Below are positions 10,426-22,606 of a stretch of 64,000 nt of DNA, piece after piece. The first letter of the stretch is position 1, and every line of letters starts with the position of its first letter. This stretch comes from Posidonia oceanica. Lineage: Eukaryota > Streptophyta > Magnoliopsida > Alismatales > Posidoniaceae. The stretch lies in assembly GCA_037176725.1 (NCBI GenBank), contig JAZBRS010000035.1, positions 46,076,001 through 46,140,000 on the forward strand, given 5' to 3'. The notes beneath the pieces were generated by a model that saw only the letters and a program-made list of their open reading frames with translations, did not search any database and had not been told where the DNA came from. The position numbers and the translations under genes were made by a program.

Positions 10426-11801
10426 ATTGGACGCTGGCAACTCTGACGTCCAACGTTGGACGCTGGCATTGCTGGCGTCCAACATCTACTAGAGGCTGAC
10501 AGCATGCAATTTTCAGAAAAGGATGCATTCTAACTATATGAATGCAATGCAGATGCAAAAATGCTGCTGAACAGGTGCATGACATGCAGGGCAACTAGGA
10601 TAGCAATTCAGGAGCAGATTCAGAGCAAGGGGCAAGCAAAATTCAGCAATTAAAACAAGTAGGGCGTTGGACGCCCGAGAGCTTGGCGTCCAACGTTATA
10701 CGCCAGAGGGGATGGTGTCCAACACAGGCCAAGGGATAGTAGAGCAAACAAGCATACAGATGATTAACAAAACATTGAAGCATGCATTCAAGCTACTGTA
10801 AGCAGGCACAAGCTGGACATACAAGTAGAGGACATAAAACATCCAAGAAGAAACAACATCTGCAACACATGCCAGGCATAAAGCTCAACCAGAGCGTTGG
10901 ACGCAAGCTGAACCAGCGTCCAATGTTGGACGCCAGGAACAGCAGCGTACAACGCATTGGGAGGCACAACAAGCAAAAACTCGCATAAAAATTAGCATAT
11001 GATCTAAGAAAGCTAAGGAACAATTGCCATGAAAGCTAAGCAAGCATATAAACACAAGAATCATGCAAACAAATGGATCAGAGCATCATGCAAGTTTTAA
11101 AAACCAAAACAGATGAACAGGGACGTTAGACGCTGGTGACAGCAGCGTCCAACGTAGGATGCTGAAGTCCCCAACGTACAACACCTGCAGAATGCAAACC
11201 CACCTGCAAAAGGGGGAGCTCAACTCTAAACCCCACTTAACATGCATGCAAGCTACTGATGGCATGCCAGATTAAGAAAAAGCATTCATACCAAGCATAT
11301 AATCCATGAGAAGCAAATAAAAAGAGAGCATGCATAAAAGTAAAGGATAAAAATCCAAGAAAAAAGGCATGCAACTTGAGAGGAGATTAAGAAGTCTAAA
11401 CATGGTTGCCATAGGGACCAGGCATCACTAGGCATGCATGGATCAAGCATAAATCACGAAAAGAAGCAAGATGCAAGCATGGCAACAGATATGAGCTAGC
11501 AGACATGTTGGACGTTGGCTGAACCAGCGTCCAACATTGGACGCGGCTCACCCAAGCGTCCAACGCAGGCAGACTGCAAACTGAACTAAAACATGCAAAG
11601 TGATCCAAGACAAGATCCAAACAAGAAAGCAGGCATGGCACAGCATCTGAAAACATGTAAGGAAGGCATGCAGCATGGATTCATAAATGGCAAGCAACAA
11701 CAAGGCATGGCAAACTTCAAAGCAAAGGCAAAGGAAAAGAAGGGTGTTGGACGCTGGCTACTGCCGCGTCCAACGTTGGACACACCAGCCTGAGCGTCCA
11801 A
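10426..11801 (-). repeat. Six dyad-symmetric modules in LTR3
   Basis: Modules near 10426, 10662, 10895, 11124, 11507 and 11744 each consist of GTTGGACGC, a 10-12 base spacer, GCGTCCAAC, then a second such hairpin. The junction forms a palindrome of the type GCGTCCAACGTTGGACGC. Copies are imperfect. See the LTR4 entry for the best-preserved set. Confidence 0.85.
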
Positions 11802-12455
11802 CAAACTCACGAACCTCCTGGCCAAGAACAACGGCCAAATCGATTCGAAACTCCAAAAAAACTAGCTAGCAAGGAAGGGTGATCGACAACAAGCATGGTG
11901 GTATGCTTGGTGCCGAAATTAGGCGGGTGGATTGCTCCACCCACCTCCTCCTCCTTGCAGTTGGAAAACCAAGGCGAGGAGGGGTGTGTGCTATGCAATA
12001 ATGCTTGGAAAGCATTCAGAAACACTCAACCAATCATGCATGAGCTTCAAGGATCGAAAACCAACCTGTGCGCGGCTTAAGGAGGTTGTTTGCGTTCTTC
12101 GCTGGCATTGCAGAAGTTGGCGGTAGGGAGACTCCGGCGAGGTCGCTTGGCATGCTGGGGGCACGGGGGAGGGCACCGAAGGGTCGGGAGTGAAGGTGGG
12201 TATTTGCTCTTGGCTCTGGTGTGGTCGAATTACGAAAGGAGTGGTTGTGCTAGTCTGTGCGTTGGCTCAAAGGTGGCAGTTTGCATGGTTTTGGTGAATG
12301 GGTTGCATGTGTTTTGGTGCAAGGCAGCAGCTGCAGAGGCGATGGCAAGTCGTGGCAGGGCTGTGGTAGGGTTGCTAGGTGTGCTGAGGCCACGAAGGTT
12401 GGCAGGAGGGGGCGTGGGCTGGTCAGAAGGTGGCACCGGAGTCGCTGGTGGCATC

Positions 12456-15400
12456 GGTAGACACCCCATTCTGACAGCCTAGAAGTTGGTGTTTTTCTCC
12501 TGCAGGCTCGTGTGGATGCTGGAATGGCACTCTTTTTTCCTAACCCATTTCTAACCCATTTCCAAGCCCAAAACCTCACCTAAACCCTAAAAGCCTTAAC
12601 CCAAGCCTTTTTGCATTTTTTAAACCCATTTAAAAGCCCAAGCCCAAGCCCTTTTCAGCTTTTGCCTCCTAGGTGTGTTGTACGCTAGAATAGGCAGCGT
12701 CCAACGTTGGATGCGCCCTATGCTAGCGTCCAACGTTGGACGCCTTCTGCTCTAGCGTCCAACGACTCGGTTGCAGCAGCTGCTGCTCCGCCCCCTTTGG
12801 CTCACCACCCGTCCACTCCACCGCCTCCCCGCACTTACTACCTATCCCCTCTTACACTCCAAGCCATCCACTACCTTCCAAGGCTGAGTAACTACACTTA
12901 CTACCCATCCTTTCCTCCTTAGCCGAATTTCCGCTCACTCTGCCCTCACTGCCAAGGGCCGCCTCTGTCAGCCACCGCCGCGGCTTTGCCGGCCATCTAA
13001 CATGACCCTACCACTAGCCTGACATCCCTCGTGCTTCCCCCTCACCCACAGCCTCTGCCATTGCCTGCAAAGGCCGCAATTCTGCCTGCAACTCTGACCC
13101 AATGCACTTGAACCCATGCAGCAGCTGAACAAAGCAGCCTCCTTCCCCCCTTTCCAACGGTCACCACATTTGCGAGAGAGGGAATTCAACCACTCCAGAG
13201 CGAAGAGCAAAGATCCATCTCCATCCCTGACCTTTCGCTGCCCTCTCCGGTGCTCCCAGTTGCCTGTGCGACCTCGCCAGAGTGAGCTTTGTCGCTACTT
13301 CCGCAGCGCCGGCGACAATGGTTGAACCACCGTTCTAGGCTGCAAAAAGGTTGGTCCTCCATCCCTTAGGCTCATGCATGTTAGTGTGAATGTTTCCCCA
13401 TGCTTTCCATGCGCTTTTGCACTACACACACCCCTCCATCGCTTGGTTTTCTAGCGATGAGGAAGAGGAGGTGGGTGGAGCAATCCACTCGCCTATTCTT
13501 GGCACCAAGCATACCACCATGCTTGTTGTCAACCACTCTTGCTCATTAGCAAGCTTTCTTGGAGTTTTGGATAGTTTTGGCAGCCTCGCTTGGCTGGAAC
13601 GATCTTCAGTGTGTTGGACGCACCAGCTGGAGCGTCCAACGTTGGACGCGGCAGTGGCCAGCGTCCAATACCCTGTTTTCCTTTGCTTTTGTTCTGATGC
13701 TTTCCATGCTCTACTATTGGTTCGTTTCTGTGAGTTTGTGTTGCATGCCTCCTTTATACGTTTTTAGATGCTATGCCATGCCTGTATCCATGCTTTGATC
13801 CTAGTTTAGATCATTTTTTGCATGCTTTAGGTCTGCTTGCTTTCTGCCTGCGTTGGACGCCTGGGTGAGCCGCGTCCATCATTGGACGCTGGTTCATCCA
13901 GCGTCCAACATGTCTGTTGGTCCTATCTTGTTGCCATGCTTGCACCTTGCCTCTTTCTGATGTGCATGATCCATGCTTGCTTAGAGACGCCTGGCGCCTA
14001 TGGCAACCATGCTTAGGTTTGCAAATATCCTTTTAAGTTGCATGCTTTTTTCCTTGGATTTTTTATCCTTATTTTCCATGCATGTTCTTCCTTTCTTACT
14101 TCTCATGGATCAAATGCTTATTATGAATGTTTCTGTTTGCTCTGGCATGTCTATAGTAGTTTGCATGCATGTTAGTGGGGTTTAGAGCTGAGCTCTCCCT
14201 TAGTACAGGTGGGTTTGCATTCTGCAGGCGTTGGACGCCGGAGGCTTCAGCGTCCAACGTTGGACGCTGCTCTCTCTAGCGTCTAACAGCCTTGCTCCTT
14301 TGTCCTGTTTCTTTTAGCTTGCATAATGCTCTGATCTTTCTTGTTTACATGATTCCTGCGTTTACATGCATGCTTAGCTTTCTTTGCAATTATTCCATGG
14401 CTTCCTTAGTTCATATGCTATTTTCCATGCGAGTTCTTAGGTGTTTGTGCGTCCCAGGGCGTTGTATGCTGCAGGTACAGGCGTCCAACATTGGACACTG
14501 GCTCAGCTCATGTCCAATGTTCTGGTTCTGCTTCAGGCTAGGCACATGTTGCAGATGGTGAGTTTTTGATTTTCTGTGTGATTCCATGCTTGCATGCTCA
14601 GTCTGTGTTTATCCCCAGTAGCCCTAATGCATGTTCCTATCTTTTATTTGCCCTCTGTATGCTTTTTTTCTCTTGTTTTCCTCTAGCCTGCATTGGATGC
14701 CTGTCTCTCTGGCGTCTAACATTGGACGCCATGCTCACTGCGTCCAACACCCTTACTCTGAATTTGCTTCTGTTCTATTATCATGTTAGCCCTACATGTC
14801 ATGCACCCATCTAGCTGCATTTCTACATCTATACTGCATCCGTATAGCTAGAATGCATCCTTTTTAATAAAGCTACATGCTGTCTGCCTCCAACAGGTGT
14901 TGGACGCCAGTAATGGCAGTGTCCAACGTTGGACGCCGCTGTTGCCAGCGTCCAACGCTTGCAGTTGGCTTGACTTGGTTTTAAAACGTTGATCTTGTTT
15001 CGTCCGCCGATTTCCATGTTTTATCACTCCTAATACTTACTGCTACCCCCATGCATGCTGCTTAACCCCTGTTTTGGTTTTGCACCTCGCTTTTGCACTG
15101 TTTTCCGCACCTTTGCATTGTTTTTCGTGCCCCTGCATCGTTTCCTGAACCTTTGCATCGTTTTCTGCACTTTTGCCTCGTTTTCCGTGCTTTGCACCAT
15201 TTTCCGTGCTTGCTTTGGTTTATCTTTTGTATGTCGTTTGCATTGCCTAGTTTTCCCTACAGCTTTGTTTTATCGCCTGCATCTGCATTAGGGCTATGAT
15301 GCTTACTGCCTAGGATTTCTCACGAACCCGGGTTCGCCCAGTTCGGAACACTAGTAGCGCTGCTGAGCACATAGATAGCATGTTTATTTCCCATGCATAG

Positions 15401-15861
15401 CAGGTAGACATTCATTGCATTTATGCATTAGGCTAGCACTTCCCTGCATTAGCGCGCGAGATTGCCTAAGAAAGACCGACTCTCGGACGTATCGGGGGTG
15501 CCTTACACCTTCCCCGTGCATAACAGGAGTCCTTACCCTTTCTCTTGGCCCGCATAGACCTTTCCTTTATCCTAGGCTTGAGTCATAGCATAGCATCGCA
15601 TCGCATTGCATCCCTTTGCCCCCTTTTTGCATCCGGTTTTGCATGTCTTTTCATGCTTTACCCTCGATTTTCCCTGTCTCCCAACTTAATAGACCTGGTG
15701 GCAACTCCGATTTGTCTTATCTTTTCTTTTTTCTTCTTTTGCCAGTATTTCCAAGTCGAGTTTCTTCCTTCAGATCCTGCCGCATATAGTGAGCCTATTT
15801 TGATCGGTGCACGCGAGCTTTTGGCATCATGCATGGACGATCAGAATTCAGGATTACTACA
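12456..15861 (+). repeat. LTR4: 5' LTR of element A, family II
   Basis: It starts (G)GTAGACACCCCATTCTGACAG, where the family consensus is TGTAGACACC so the first base looks mutated, and ends GGATTACTACA just before the primer site. It is about 93 % identical by eye to LTR5 over a 190-base sample. It holds seven dyad modules, a short 20-bp-type minisatellite (15085-15230) and the stem-loop block (15492-15515). It is inserted head-to-head against LTR3. Confidence 0.9.
12677..14956 (+). repeat. Seven dyad-symmetric modules (GTTGGACGC...GCGTCCAAC) in LTR4
   Basis: Modules at about 12677-12763, 13613-13670, 13851-13910, 14229-14287, 14459-14519, 14692-14751 and 14898-14956. Each is about 60 bases: hairpin, hairpin, with the palindrome GCGTCCAACGTTGGACGC or a mutated form at the joint. 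The first module has three arms. Spacing between starts is mostly 206-238 bases. LTR5 has the same seven in reverse order (29516-31830). Confidence 0.9.
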
Positions 15862-15862
15862 G

Positions 15863-15880
15863 TGACGACTCCGCTGGGGA
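15863..15880 (+). promoter_or_regulatory. Primer binding site of element A
   Basis: TGACGACTCCGCTGGGGA lies one base after the LTR end. It differs at one core base from the site of element B (TGGCGACTCTGCTGGGGA), plus one C/T change. It would pair with a tRNA 3' end of the type TCCCCAGCRGAGTCGCCA. Ogre/TAT elements are known for tRNA-Arg-type sites; the tRNA was not checked here. Confidence 0.8.
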
Positions 15881-17016
15881 AAGCAGTACTCCGGCTTTCG
15901 TCTTGGCCTTCTCGCCGCTTGCTTTTGTGTTTTGCTTGCCTTTTGCTTCCGCTTGCCTTACTTGCTTACCTGCTTGCTTGTTTATTTACCTGCTTTATGC
16001 CATGATTGCTTGCGTTGCTTTATTTACCTACATCACATGTCTAAATACTTGCTTGGTACACCATGCATGCCCTTTGAATGATGAATGCTTTCTTTTACAC
16101 CAATGCAATGCCACTGCACCTGCACATGCTATGCATACTTGCCTTTTGCTATGATAAGTGTTTTTCCCTTCACTATCATGCTCACAGCACTAGCACATAC
16201 CATACGCATGCCTTTTGCAATGATTTGTGATGCTTGCTTGCCATGTCTGCATGATTTTCTTCCCCTTTTGCATTAGACCTAAGGACAATTAGAGACTGAT
16301 TGCTTCCCCCATGGCTAACTAAAAACGGCAAGTAAAAAGAACCTCTAGGGGCAACTAGAGACTGCAACACACCTGCACCCCCTTGAGTTAATAAAATGCA
16401 CAAGATAAAACGCGAAACATTTGCATAAAGCATCATATAGGGCATGCATTATTCTCATCTGAGTCCACCTACAGTCTGTGAAGGATAGTCCCGGTCTCTT
16501 GCCCCCAACACTTTGGCGTGGTATAAGTAGATTGGTCTGTCCCCCCTTATCAGGGGGTCGCGTTGGTGTTAGTGGAGGGTACCACCCATGCTTCTGGCAG
16601 GGTCAAGGCCACCTACGCACCACCACGTCACCACCTGAGCTTTGGGCTGGGATTTAGACGTGGGGCCTACTTTTTCTAGCCTGAGTCGGCGACCCGTACA
16701 CCCATGAGCGTCCGAAGTAGACTACCTACTAGGACACCCTAGATTGGTGAGGGAGAGCATGCTAGAAAGCATACATCTGCATTCATGCTATACATCAAAG
16801 CACTTGCATTTTTACTTTCGGGTTCTAATCCCTTGTTATTTGCTTGCCTTTCGCGCAAAGGTCAGTCAGCGAGTTCCTTAGTTGGAGCTTGAGTGCCTTC
16901 TCTTACTGACGCCCCTGTTGCGACCCCTGCTTCCGATCATCCCCCTTCCGAGCTACTTCGCCTTAGCGATAATAGCTCCTCCAAGGATTCGCCCTCTTGC
17001 CCCCTCTCGTAGCCCT
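15881..17016 (+). other. 5' leader of element A, with a conserved block
   Basis: No coding frame is conserved here. The first 300 bases are rich in TTGCTTGCC/TTTGC words. Bases 16450-16790 match the leaders at 8660-8990 and, reversed, 59020-59330, far better than the flanking leader sequence. They include GATAGTCCCGGTCTCTTG and TTTGGCGTGG. Pairing and packaging functions are plausible for such a block but unproven. A pyrimidine run ending GCGCAAAG (about 16860) could be a splice acceptor. Confidence 0.6.
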
Positions 17017-19710
17017 ATGATCACCCGTTCTCGGTCAGCGATGGCCCAGTTTGTTGGTGATTCCCAGGTCCCTGTTGCCCTGGAGGTGGCCCCTCTTTCG
17101 GTCCCTTCGGCTCCTGTGTTGACTCCCTCTATGCCAGCGTCTCCTTCTCTGGTACAGCTGCCTCCCCCTATTCTGTGGGGCAGTGGCAGGCTCCGCCAGA
17201 CCTGGTTGCCGAGACTGTCTTGGTAACCGTCACCTGTGCTCCGAAGACACCACTGACTCCTCCTTCCCAGGGTAATGTCACTTTTGACACTCACCCTACT
17301 GTGGCGAATCTCGCCTTAGGACCTCTGTCTCATGGACAATCTGTGTCCCAGCCGCTTGATTCTGCTCCCCCGCCGATCCTGCAACTCAGCATACCTACTG
17401 ACGGGTCCCCTGAGATGTAGTATCAGTAGCTGATGGAGACTACCTAGAGACTGCAGGGCATGGCTCTATCTCTTCGCCCTTCATTCACTCCTGTTGCTCC
17501 CGAGGCTCCGCTGCGACCTGCTCTCATGTTGCAGGCATTCCCTTCTGCTCCCCTGCCCAGACCACCGCCTCAGCTACTCACTGCTCAGGCGATAGGGGCT
17601 CAGCTTCCGCCTCCTGCATATGCATAACACCCTGCACAGCATCCTCCTCTAGCACCTGGTGGCCAGTCCTTGGGACTGGTCGGAGTGCAGTATCCCTCTA
17701 GCCCGCAGCCCGGCACCGTGCCGGTGCAACAGCTGACACTCCAGCACTCTACATCACCTATTACTCAGCATGCTAGTTATTCCTACCCCCTACATCAGCA
17801 ATACCTTACCCCAGCATACATGCCAACACACACAACACCTCTGCACAGATACGCAGTCCATCCCGTCGCTCCACCAAGCGATGTGATGGTAGATCCATAG
17901 GAGCACCTTGGTGCGTCCTATGCGGTGTATGTGGCCCTTGCCCCTGCCCCTGCTGTACCATCTCCTTTGGCAGCAGCTCCAGAATCCAACTACGACAGGT
18001 TCGCCGTTCTGGAGAAAGCAATTCGACAAGTGCAGGGTACTGACCACCAGTCTTACCAGTTCCGGGACCTCTATTACTTCCCAGAGGCAGTGCTCCCACC
18101 GAAGTTTTGCACCCCGATCTTTGAAAAATATAATGGTAGAGGCTGTCCTATAGCACACCTGAAGGCATACTGCGGAGATCTCGCTCAGCTCCAGGCTGAC
18201 GAGAGGTTGCTAATCCACTTGTTTCAGAAAAGTCTAAGTGGCCCTGTGCTCAAGTGGTTCACCTCACTTGATATGGCCAGCATCAAGACATGGAACGACC
18301 TCAGCCAGGCGTTCCTGGAACAATATTCCTTCAACCTGGACCTGGTCCCTAAGCGCGCGAACCAGGTGGCAACAAAGCAGAACCCCGGTGAGCCGTTTGG
18401 GGAGTATGTCGGCCGCTGGCGTGCACTCGCTTCACAGGTTCAAGACGGACCCTCTGATGAGGAGTCCCATGAGATTGTGATTGAGGGTGCGCAGCCCGCT
18501 GTCGGAGCTCTACTCAACATTCAACCTGTCACAACCTTCACTGCACTGATTCGGGCAAGCACCCACGTGGAGAGTTCGCTACGAAGTGGCAACTTCCTGG
18601 TGCTCTCTGCGTTTGCCAAGCAGGCCACCACCAGCAACAACAGCAACAACACCAGTAGCAACAGTAGTGGTACCACCAGCAACCGGCCAAAGAAGAAGTA
18701 CACGTCGAAACCTACTGTTGCCTACGTCGACCCTTCGCCCGTGCCTGTTCAGCTGGCAGTTCAGCCTCCCCCAAATCAAGTAGTATATGCACCAGCACCT
18801 AGGGCACCTTCCACACCACAAATCACCACCACCGCCCAACCGGTGTATCCTGCGACACCGGTCCGGCAAGCGCAGCCCCAGGGGCAAAGGCGACAGTGGC
18901 GTCAATTCAGCCCACTGGTGGAGCCGTTGAGTGCCGTCCTCCCCAAGGTTGCGACATTTCTGAGGTTTCCCGAGGCTCGCCCGCTGCCAAATCCACTTCC
19001 ACATTGGCATAAGGCGTACCTTTTTTGCAACTTTTATCGAGTCGTAGGGCACTCGACGAACAGTTGCCTCACCTTGTAGAACGCCATTCAGAACCTGATC
19101 GAATCGGGAACGATTACGATCCACACGCATGAGGCACCTGCATCTGTTCCCTCATCAGCATCAGCCCCTGCACAAGCATTAGCACCCCCTCATCCCAGCA
19201 TCATCCACCAGCCCCTCCCGGAGCATCCCAATCCGGAAGGCGCGGGGACCTCAGGAATATATTCTCTCTCCCCCTCCAGGCCTACTACGTCTGTAGTAGA
19301 CCCCTTCGAGCTCAATATCTCGGAGCCCTTTCCTCTTTCTCTTTATCATGCGGCCATTGCCGGCTCCGAGTCGGGAGTCCATATGATCCGACCGCGTGCT
19401 AGGCCGGAGCGCTCCGCCACTCACCCTACCATGCATCCTCAGGCCCCTGCCCCTGTACACCTTCAAGCCAGACCACAGGCCCAAACCGCCGCCTCCTATT
19501 TAGGTAGGCCCCTAGTCAGCCTGTTAGCTAGGTCTCAGCCAGGGCCCCCAGCAACCTACCAGCACCAGTACCCTTCCCCCTATTGCCCAGCCAACCCTCC
19601 TGTAGCTCCTCTTGTACTCGCAGCACAGGCCCCTGCGGTTATTGACTTAACCTGGGACCCCCATCGCATGCCCTACAACTATGCCACGGAAACGTGCACA
19701 GAAGTCACGT
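17017..19710 (+). pseudogene. gag of element A (broken)
   Basis: The likely start MITRSRSAMAQ at 17017 aligns with ILTRSRSAMAQ in element B. A Pro/Gln-rich N-terminal region follows (to about 17920) with several stops, for example two TAGs near 17418-17430. The capsid-like retrotransposon gag domain is open from 17925 to 19079; it includes KYNGRGCPIAHLKAYCGDLA and LKWFTSLD...WNDLSQAFLEQY. Downstream lies the CHHC-type motif CNFYRVVGHSTNSC (19026-19067), in which the first His of the element B motif (CNFHRSVGHSTDIC) is Tyr. A TAG at 19077 interrupts before NAIQNLIESG. A Pro-rich C-terminal tail runs to about 19710, where EVT is followed by TGA (CGA in element B). Gag would form the particle and bind element RNA. 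Confidence 0.85.
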
Positions 19711-19742
19711 GATCAGGGAGGGTATACCAACCCGCAGCACTG

Positions 19743-20650
19743 GTGGTAAGGCCCAACCATCTAGCACCCGCTGCACCGCCACCAACAGGCCAACCCGTAG
19801 CACCCCCAGCATCAAGCCAACCCCCTGCACCTAGCCCAGTAGAGCTTGCCCCAAAAGCATCCCCTCCTATCACTAGAAAGCCGCACCACAAAACCTGCAT
19901 TACCTCCCAGCTTAGGAGGGTTAAAGCCGATATTTCCATTTGGGACCTTATACATTCCTCTTCTGAACACCGTGAGGTTTTTCTTCGAGCGTTCCAAGCA
20001 GCCCGTGTGTCCCAAGCTATAGAACCTGCGGCTCTAGAAAGCATGGTTGGCATCATCGTGGAGCCTCAGATCATCTCTTTCACAAGCGATGAGCTGCCTC
20101 CGGCGGGGATTAATCATAACCAACCCTTGTTTGTCACAGTACAATACAAAAGCTTTCGCATTCCCCTATCGCTGGTTGATAACGGGTCAGGCCTTAATGT
20201 CTGTCCGTTGCGCACTGCCACCAGGCTTGGATTCAAAGCCGAGGATATCACCCCAGTGATAAAGGGAATGACAGCTTTTGACAATTCTCCCCATGACGCT
20301 CTAGGGATTTCGATTATTCCTCTGATCATTGGCCCGGTCACGTTCGATGTCGAATTCTACATTGTTGACTTGGAGCCTAACTTTAACTTCCTGCTTGGGC
20401 GCCCTTGGCTGCACAAGCATCAGGTCATCCCCTCGACCCTCCACTGCATGATCAAGTTTCGCCACGGCAACGATGTTGTCGTTGTAATGGCGGAAAACTT
20501 CGAAAAGGAGCGGAACGAGGTGGCTGCACCTATTTCTTCGCAGACTGTCTTGTTTGACCATGAGCTTTCAGCTGCCTTGTATCGAGTTAATCGGTGTGAA
20601 CCAGTTAGCTTTATACTTGATCTTGAACGTGTCAACTCCTTGGCCGTTCA
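19743..20650 (+). pseudogene. Aspartic protease region of element A
   Basis: Open frame from 19743 with SIWDLIHSSSEHREVFLRAF (19935-19995) and then the retropepsin core. The active-site motif is VDNGSGLNV (20175-20201), a D-N-G-S form in place of D-T-G, as in element B. Further motifs are DALGISIIPLIIGPVTFDVEF and NFLLGRPWLHKH (20380-20420). A single-base shift near 20650 moves the downstream G-patch-like segment to another frame. The enzyme would cleave the gag-pol polyprotein inside the particle. Confidence 0.85.
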
Positions 20651-20665
20651 CAGCAACCCTTCTGG

Positions 20666-20956
20666 TTGGTCGAAAACGTCTGTCACAGGTGGGGCTATGT
20701 CAAAGGAACGCCGCTCAGGCGATACGGCCAGGGAATCGCTGAGTCGATCAGTGCAGTAGAGCGAAGAGATTCTGAAGGTCTCGGATATGGCCTACAGTCC
20801 AGCAAAGACAGATGCATGCAACTTAAGGATCAAAGGATGGCTATCCCGCAGGACCTCACTAACTTCACCAGTGCAGGTATCCTGGATTCAAGCGGTAGTG
20901 TGGCCCCAGCTCAGCAGGCGTTATGCCTGAGCTCTCCGCTGCCAGCAGAAGAATGA
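20666..20956 (+). pseudogene. G-patch-like segment of element A
   Basis: MVENVCHRWGYVKGTPLRRY, then GQGIAESI and GLGYGLQ, fits the G-patch pattern (G-Y-x2-G-x-x-L ... GQGI ... GLGY). Element B keeps PLGCHGQGIAEPI at 54895-55028. G-patch domains bind RNA or RNA helicases, and one is known between protease and RT in some retroelements. The frame ends at a TGA (20953-20955) where element B has TGG in PAEDWVCIEDYYS. Confidence 0.6.
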
Positions 20957-22606
20957 GTCTGCATTGAGGACTACTACTCAAATGAGGAGGAGTTTGGCAT
21001 AGTTGAGGCAGCCGCAACCAGCAATAAGGATCAGCTCAGCGTGGCAACGTCTCGGTCAGTTTGCTCGGCACTCACTAGTACAGCAGCAGAATTGGTAGGC
21101 CCTAGGGCGGGGCTGACAGTTTCTCCTCTTCCTGCAGTTTCACCAAAGTCACCAACAGCCGCAGCTGTAGCGCCAAAGTCAGAATCACGCCCGCCGGCGA
21201 TATCCAGCAGTCAGCTTGTGGCCGCAGCCGCGCTAGCATGGAAATCACCTTCTCTAACGAAGCAATTAGTTGGATCAGATGGCAGCGTGACTCAGCTCGC
21301 ATCATTGACAACGCCACAAGCAAGCCAGGCGGCTCTGTCAGGCACACCGCTGTCAGCTTCAGTAGATCTTGCTATGCGGAAGATTCTTGCCGCTGCCACC
21401 GGGAGACCACCACTGTCACCCATGGGCACCAGCGCTTCGTCCCCAAGTATGGCGGCCAAGCCATTGGCCCCCCAGAAGAGCAGTTGTGCCTCCCCGCCAG
21501 TAGCAGCAGTGACCCTGGCAGCCTACCCAGCAACAGCAAAATAGATGCCCCAAGCAACAGAAAGCCCAGCAGTCGAGCTAGGACTGGCCGCAAGCCCGGC
21601 CGTCGCTTATTATGTCGACTCACCCTCGGATGAGGAGGGAGGAGCAGCTGCAGACGCTCAGATTGATTTCTCAATGGGACACTTGGAGCAGTTATTCCAG
21701 GAGCAGCTCGCGTCGCTGGCGCAGGACGTTGCAGAGCATGAGACCGCACAGAAGAAGGGGAAGGCCATGGCCACAAATCTCTCTATCATGGTCCTAGAGG
21801 AAGATCAAGCGGTCGAGGCACCCACTAAACCAGATGAGCTGATTACCCTGCAGCTAGGGGGTGGGTCTAGATGGTTTGTGCAGCGCATGCCACACTTAGG
21901 CAATGCAACAAGCGGCAGTACACTGATCAGCCGCCGGCCTGATATGTCTCTAGCAAGCACACCGGAACATGTAGAGGAGGTGACAGCGCAGCAGATACCA
22001 GCGGCATCAGCACCACAACTAGCAGTAGCACCGCAAATAGCAGCATTAGCACAACATGCATCAACAGCAACACAACATGCACAAGTAGTAGCACAGCAGG
22101 CACCAACAGCACAGCAGCAAGCAGTAGCACACGCAACCCCTGCACAGCAAGTAGTAGCACAGTTAGCCTCGGTACAGGCAGCAGCAGAGTCAGAGCAGGC
22201 AAAGCCAGCTGAGGAGTTTGCCAGGACAGAGGTTGCGCACCAAGGGCATAAAAACACTCAAGTAAGCGTGACCATCCTAAAGCGTCAGTAGGGCCAAGCA
22301 ACGGAACACTTGCACTCCTTTGATATCTCAGACCCCACATTTGAGAAGGAGATCCTCTCCGAGCTTATTGCATACGGAGAAGAGGATGATGCAGGCGAAG
22401 ATGAGAATGGTGAACTGTCGCCTAAGTTCTGGCCCCATGACGACGATCCTAAAGGCCCCAACCTCCATGTCGAAGAGGAGACAGAGGTTGTCAGCATCGG
22501 CACAGCAGAAGAAGTCAGAGAGGTCCGCATTAGCGCCCTTCTGTCGCCCCAAGCTAGAGCAAAATTCATCGCATTCTTAAAAGAATATGCGGATGTCTTC
22601 GCCTAG
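20957..22606 (+). pseudogene. Acidic/low-complexity linker between protease and RT, element A
   Basis: It encodes a Ser/Ala/Gln-rich linker in several frames. Recognisable anchors shared with element B are YYVDSPSDE (21608-21634), SIMVLEED (21782-21805), GGGSRWFVQRMPH (21858-21896), VSVTILKRQ (22263-22289, followed by TAG for CAG) and LIAYGEEDDAGEDENGELSP (22360 on). An Ala/Gln tract from 21985 to 22165 comes from GCA/CAG expansion and is absent in B. The last frame ends at TAG 22604-22606, just before SYDDMVGLDIEI, a stop shared with B. No enzymatic domain was recognised. Confidence 0.7.

Larger units (their letters stand above)
9413..12455 (-). repeat. LTR3: 3' part of a family II LTR, cut by element A
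   Basis: Read on the minus strand it ends GGATTACTACA at 9413. It is collinear with LTR5 (28657-32054) and LTR4 (12456-15861) but more diverged. It has a 20-bp minisatellite (10080-10315), six GTTGGACGC/GCGTCCAAC dyad modules (10426-11801) and the shared 'GGTGGATTGCTCCACCCACC' block near 11925. About 500 bases of its 5' end are missing because element A starts at 12456. It carries the stem-loop block at 9763-9800. Confidence 0.85.

Noticed and set aside
12090..12482. 130-codon ORF spanning the LTR3/LTR4 junction
   Set aside because: It crosses an insertion boundary, so it cannot be an ancestral gene; composition follows GC-rich LTR sequence.
22310..22606. Ogre-type intron between protease and RT as the explanation for the UAG at 22604
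   Set aside because: Ogre elements have an intron here, but I see no convincing donor/acceptor pair around the stop and the frame continues directly after it, so I kept readthrough, inheritance or deamination instead.
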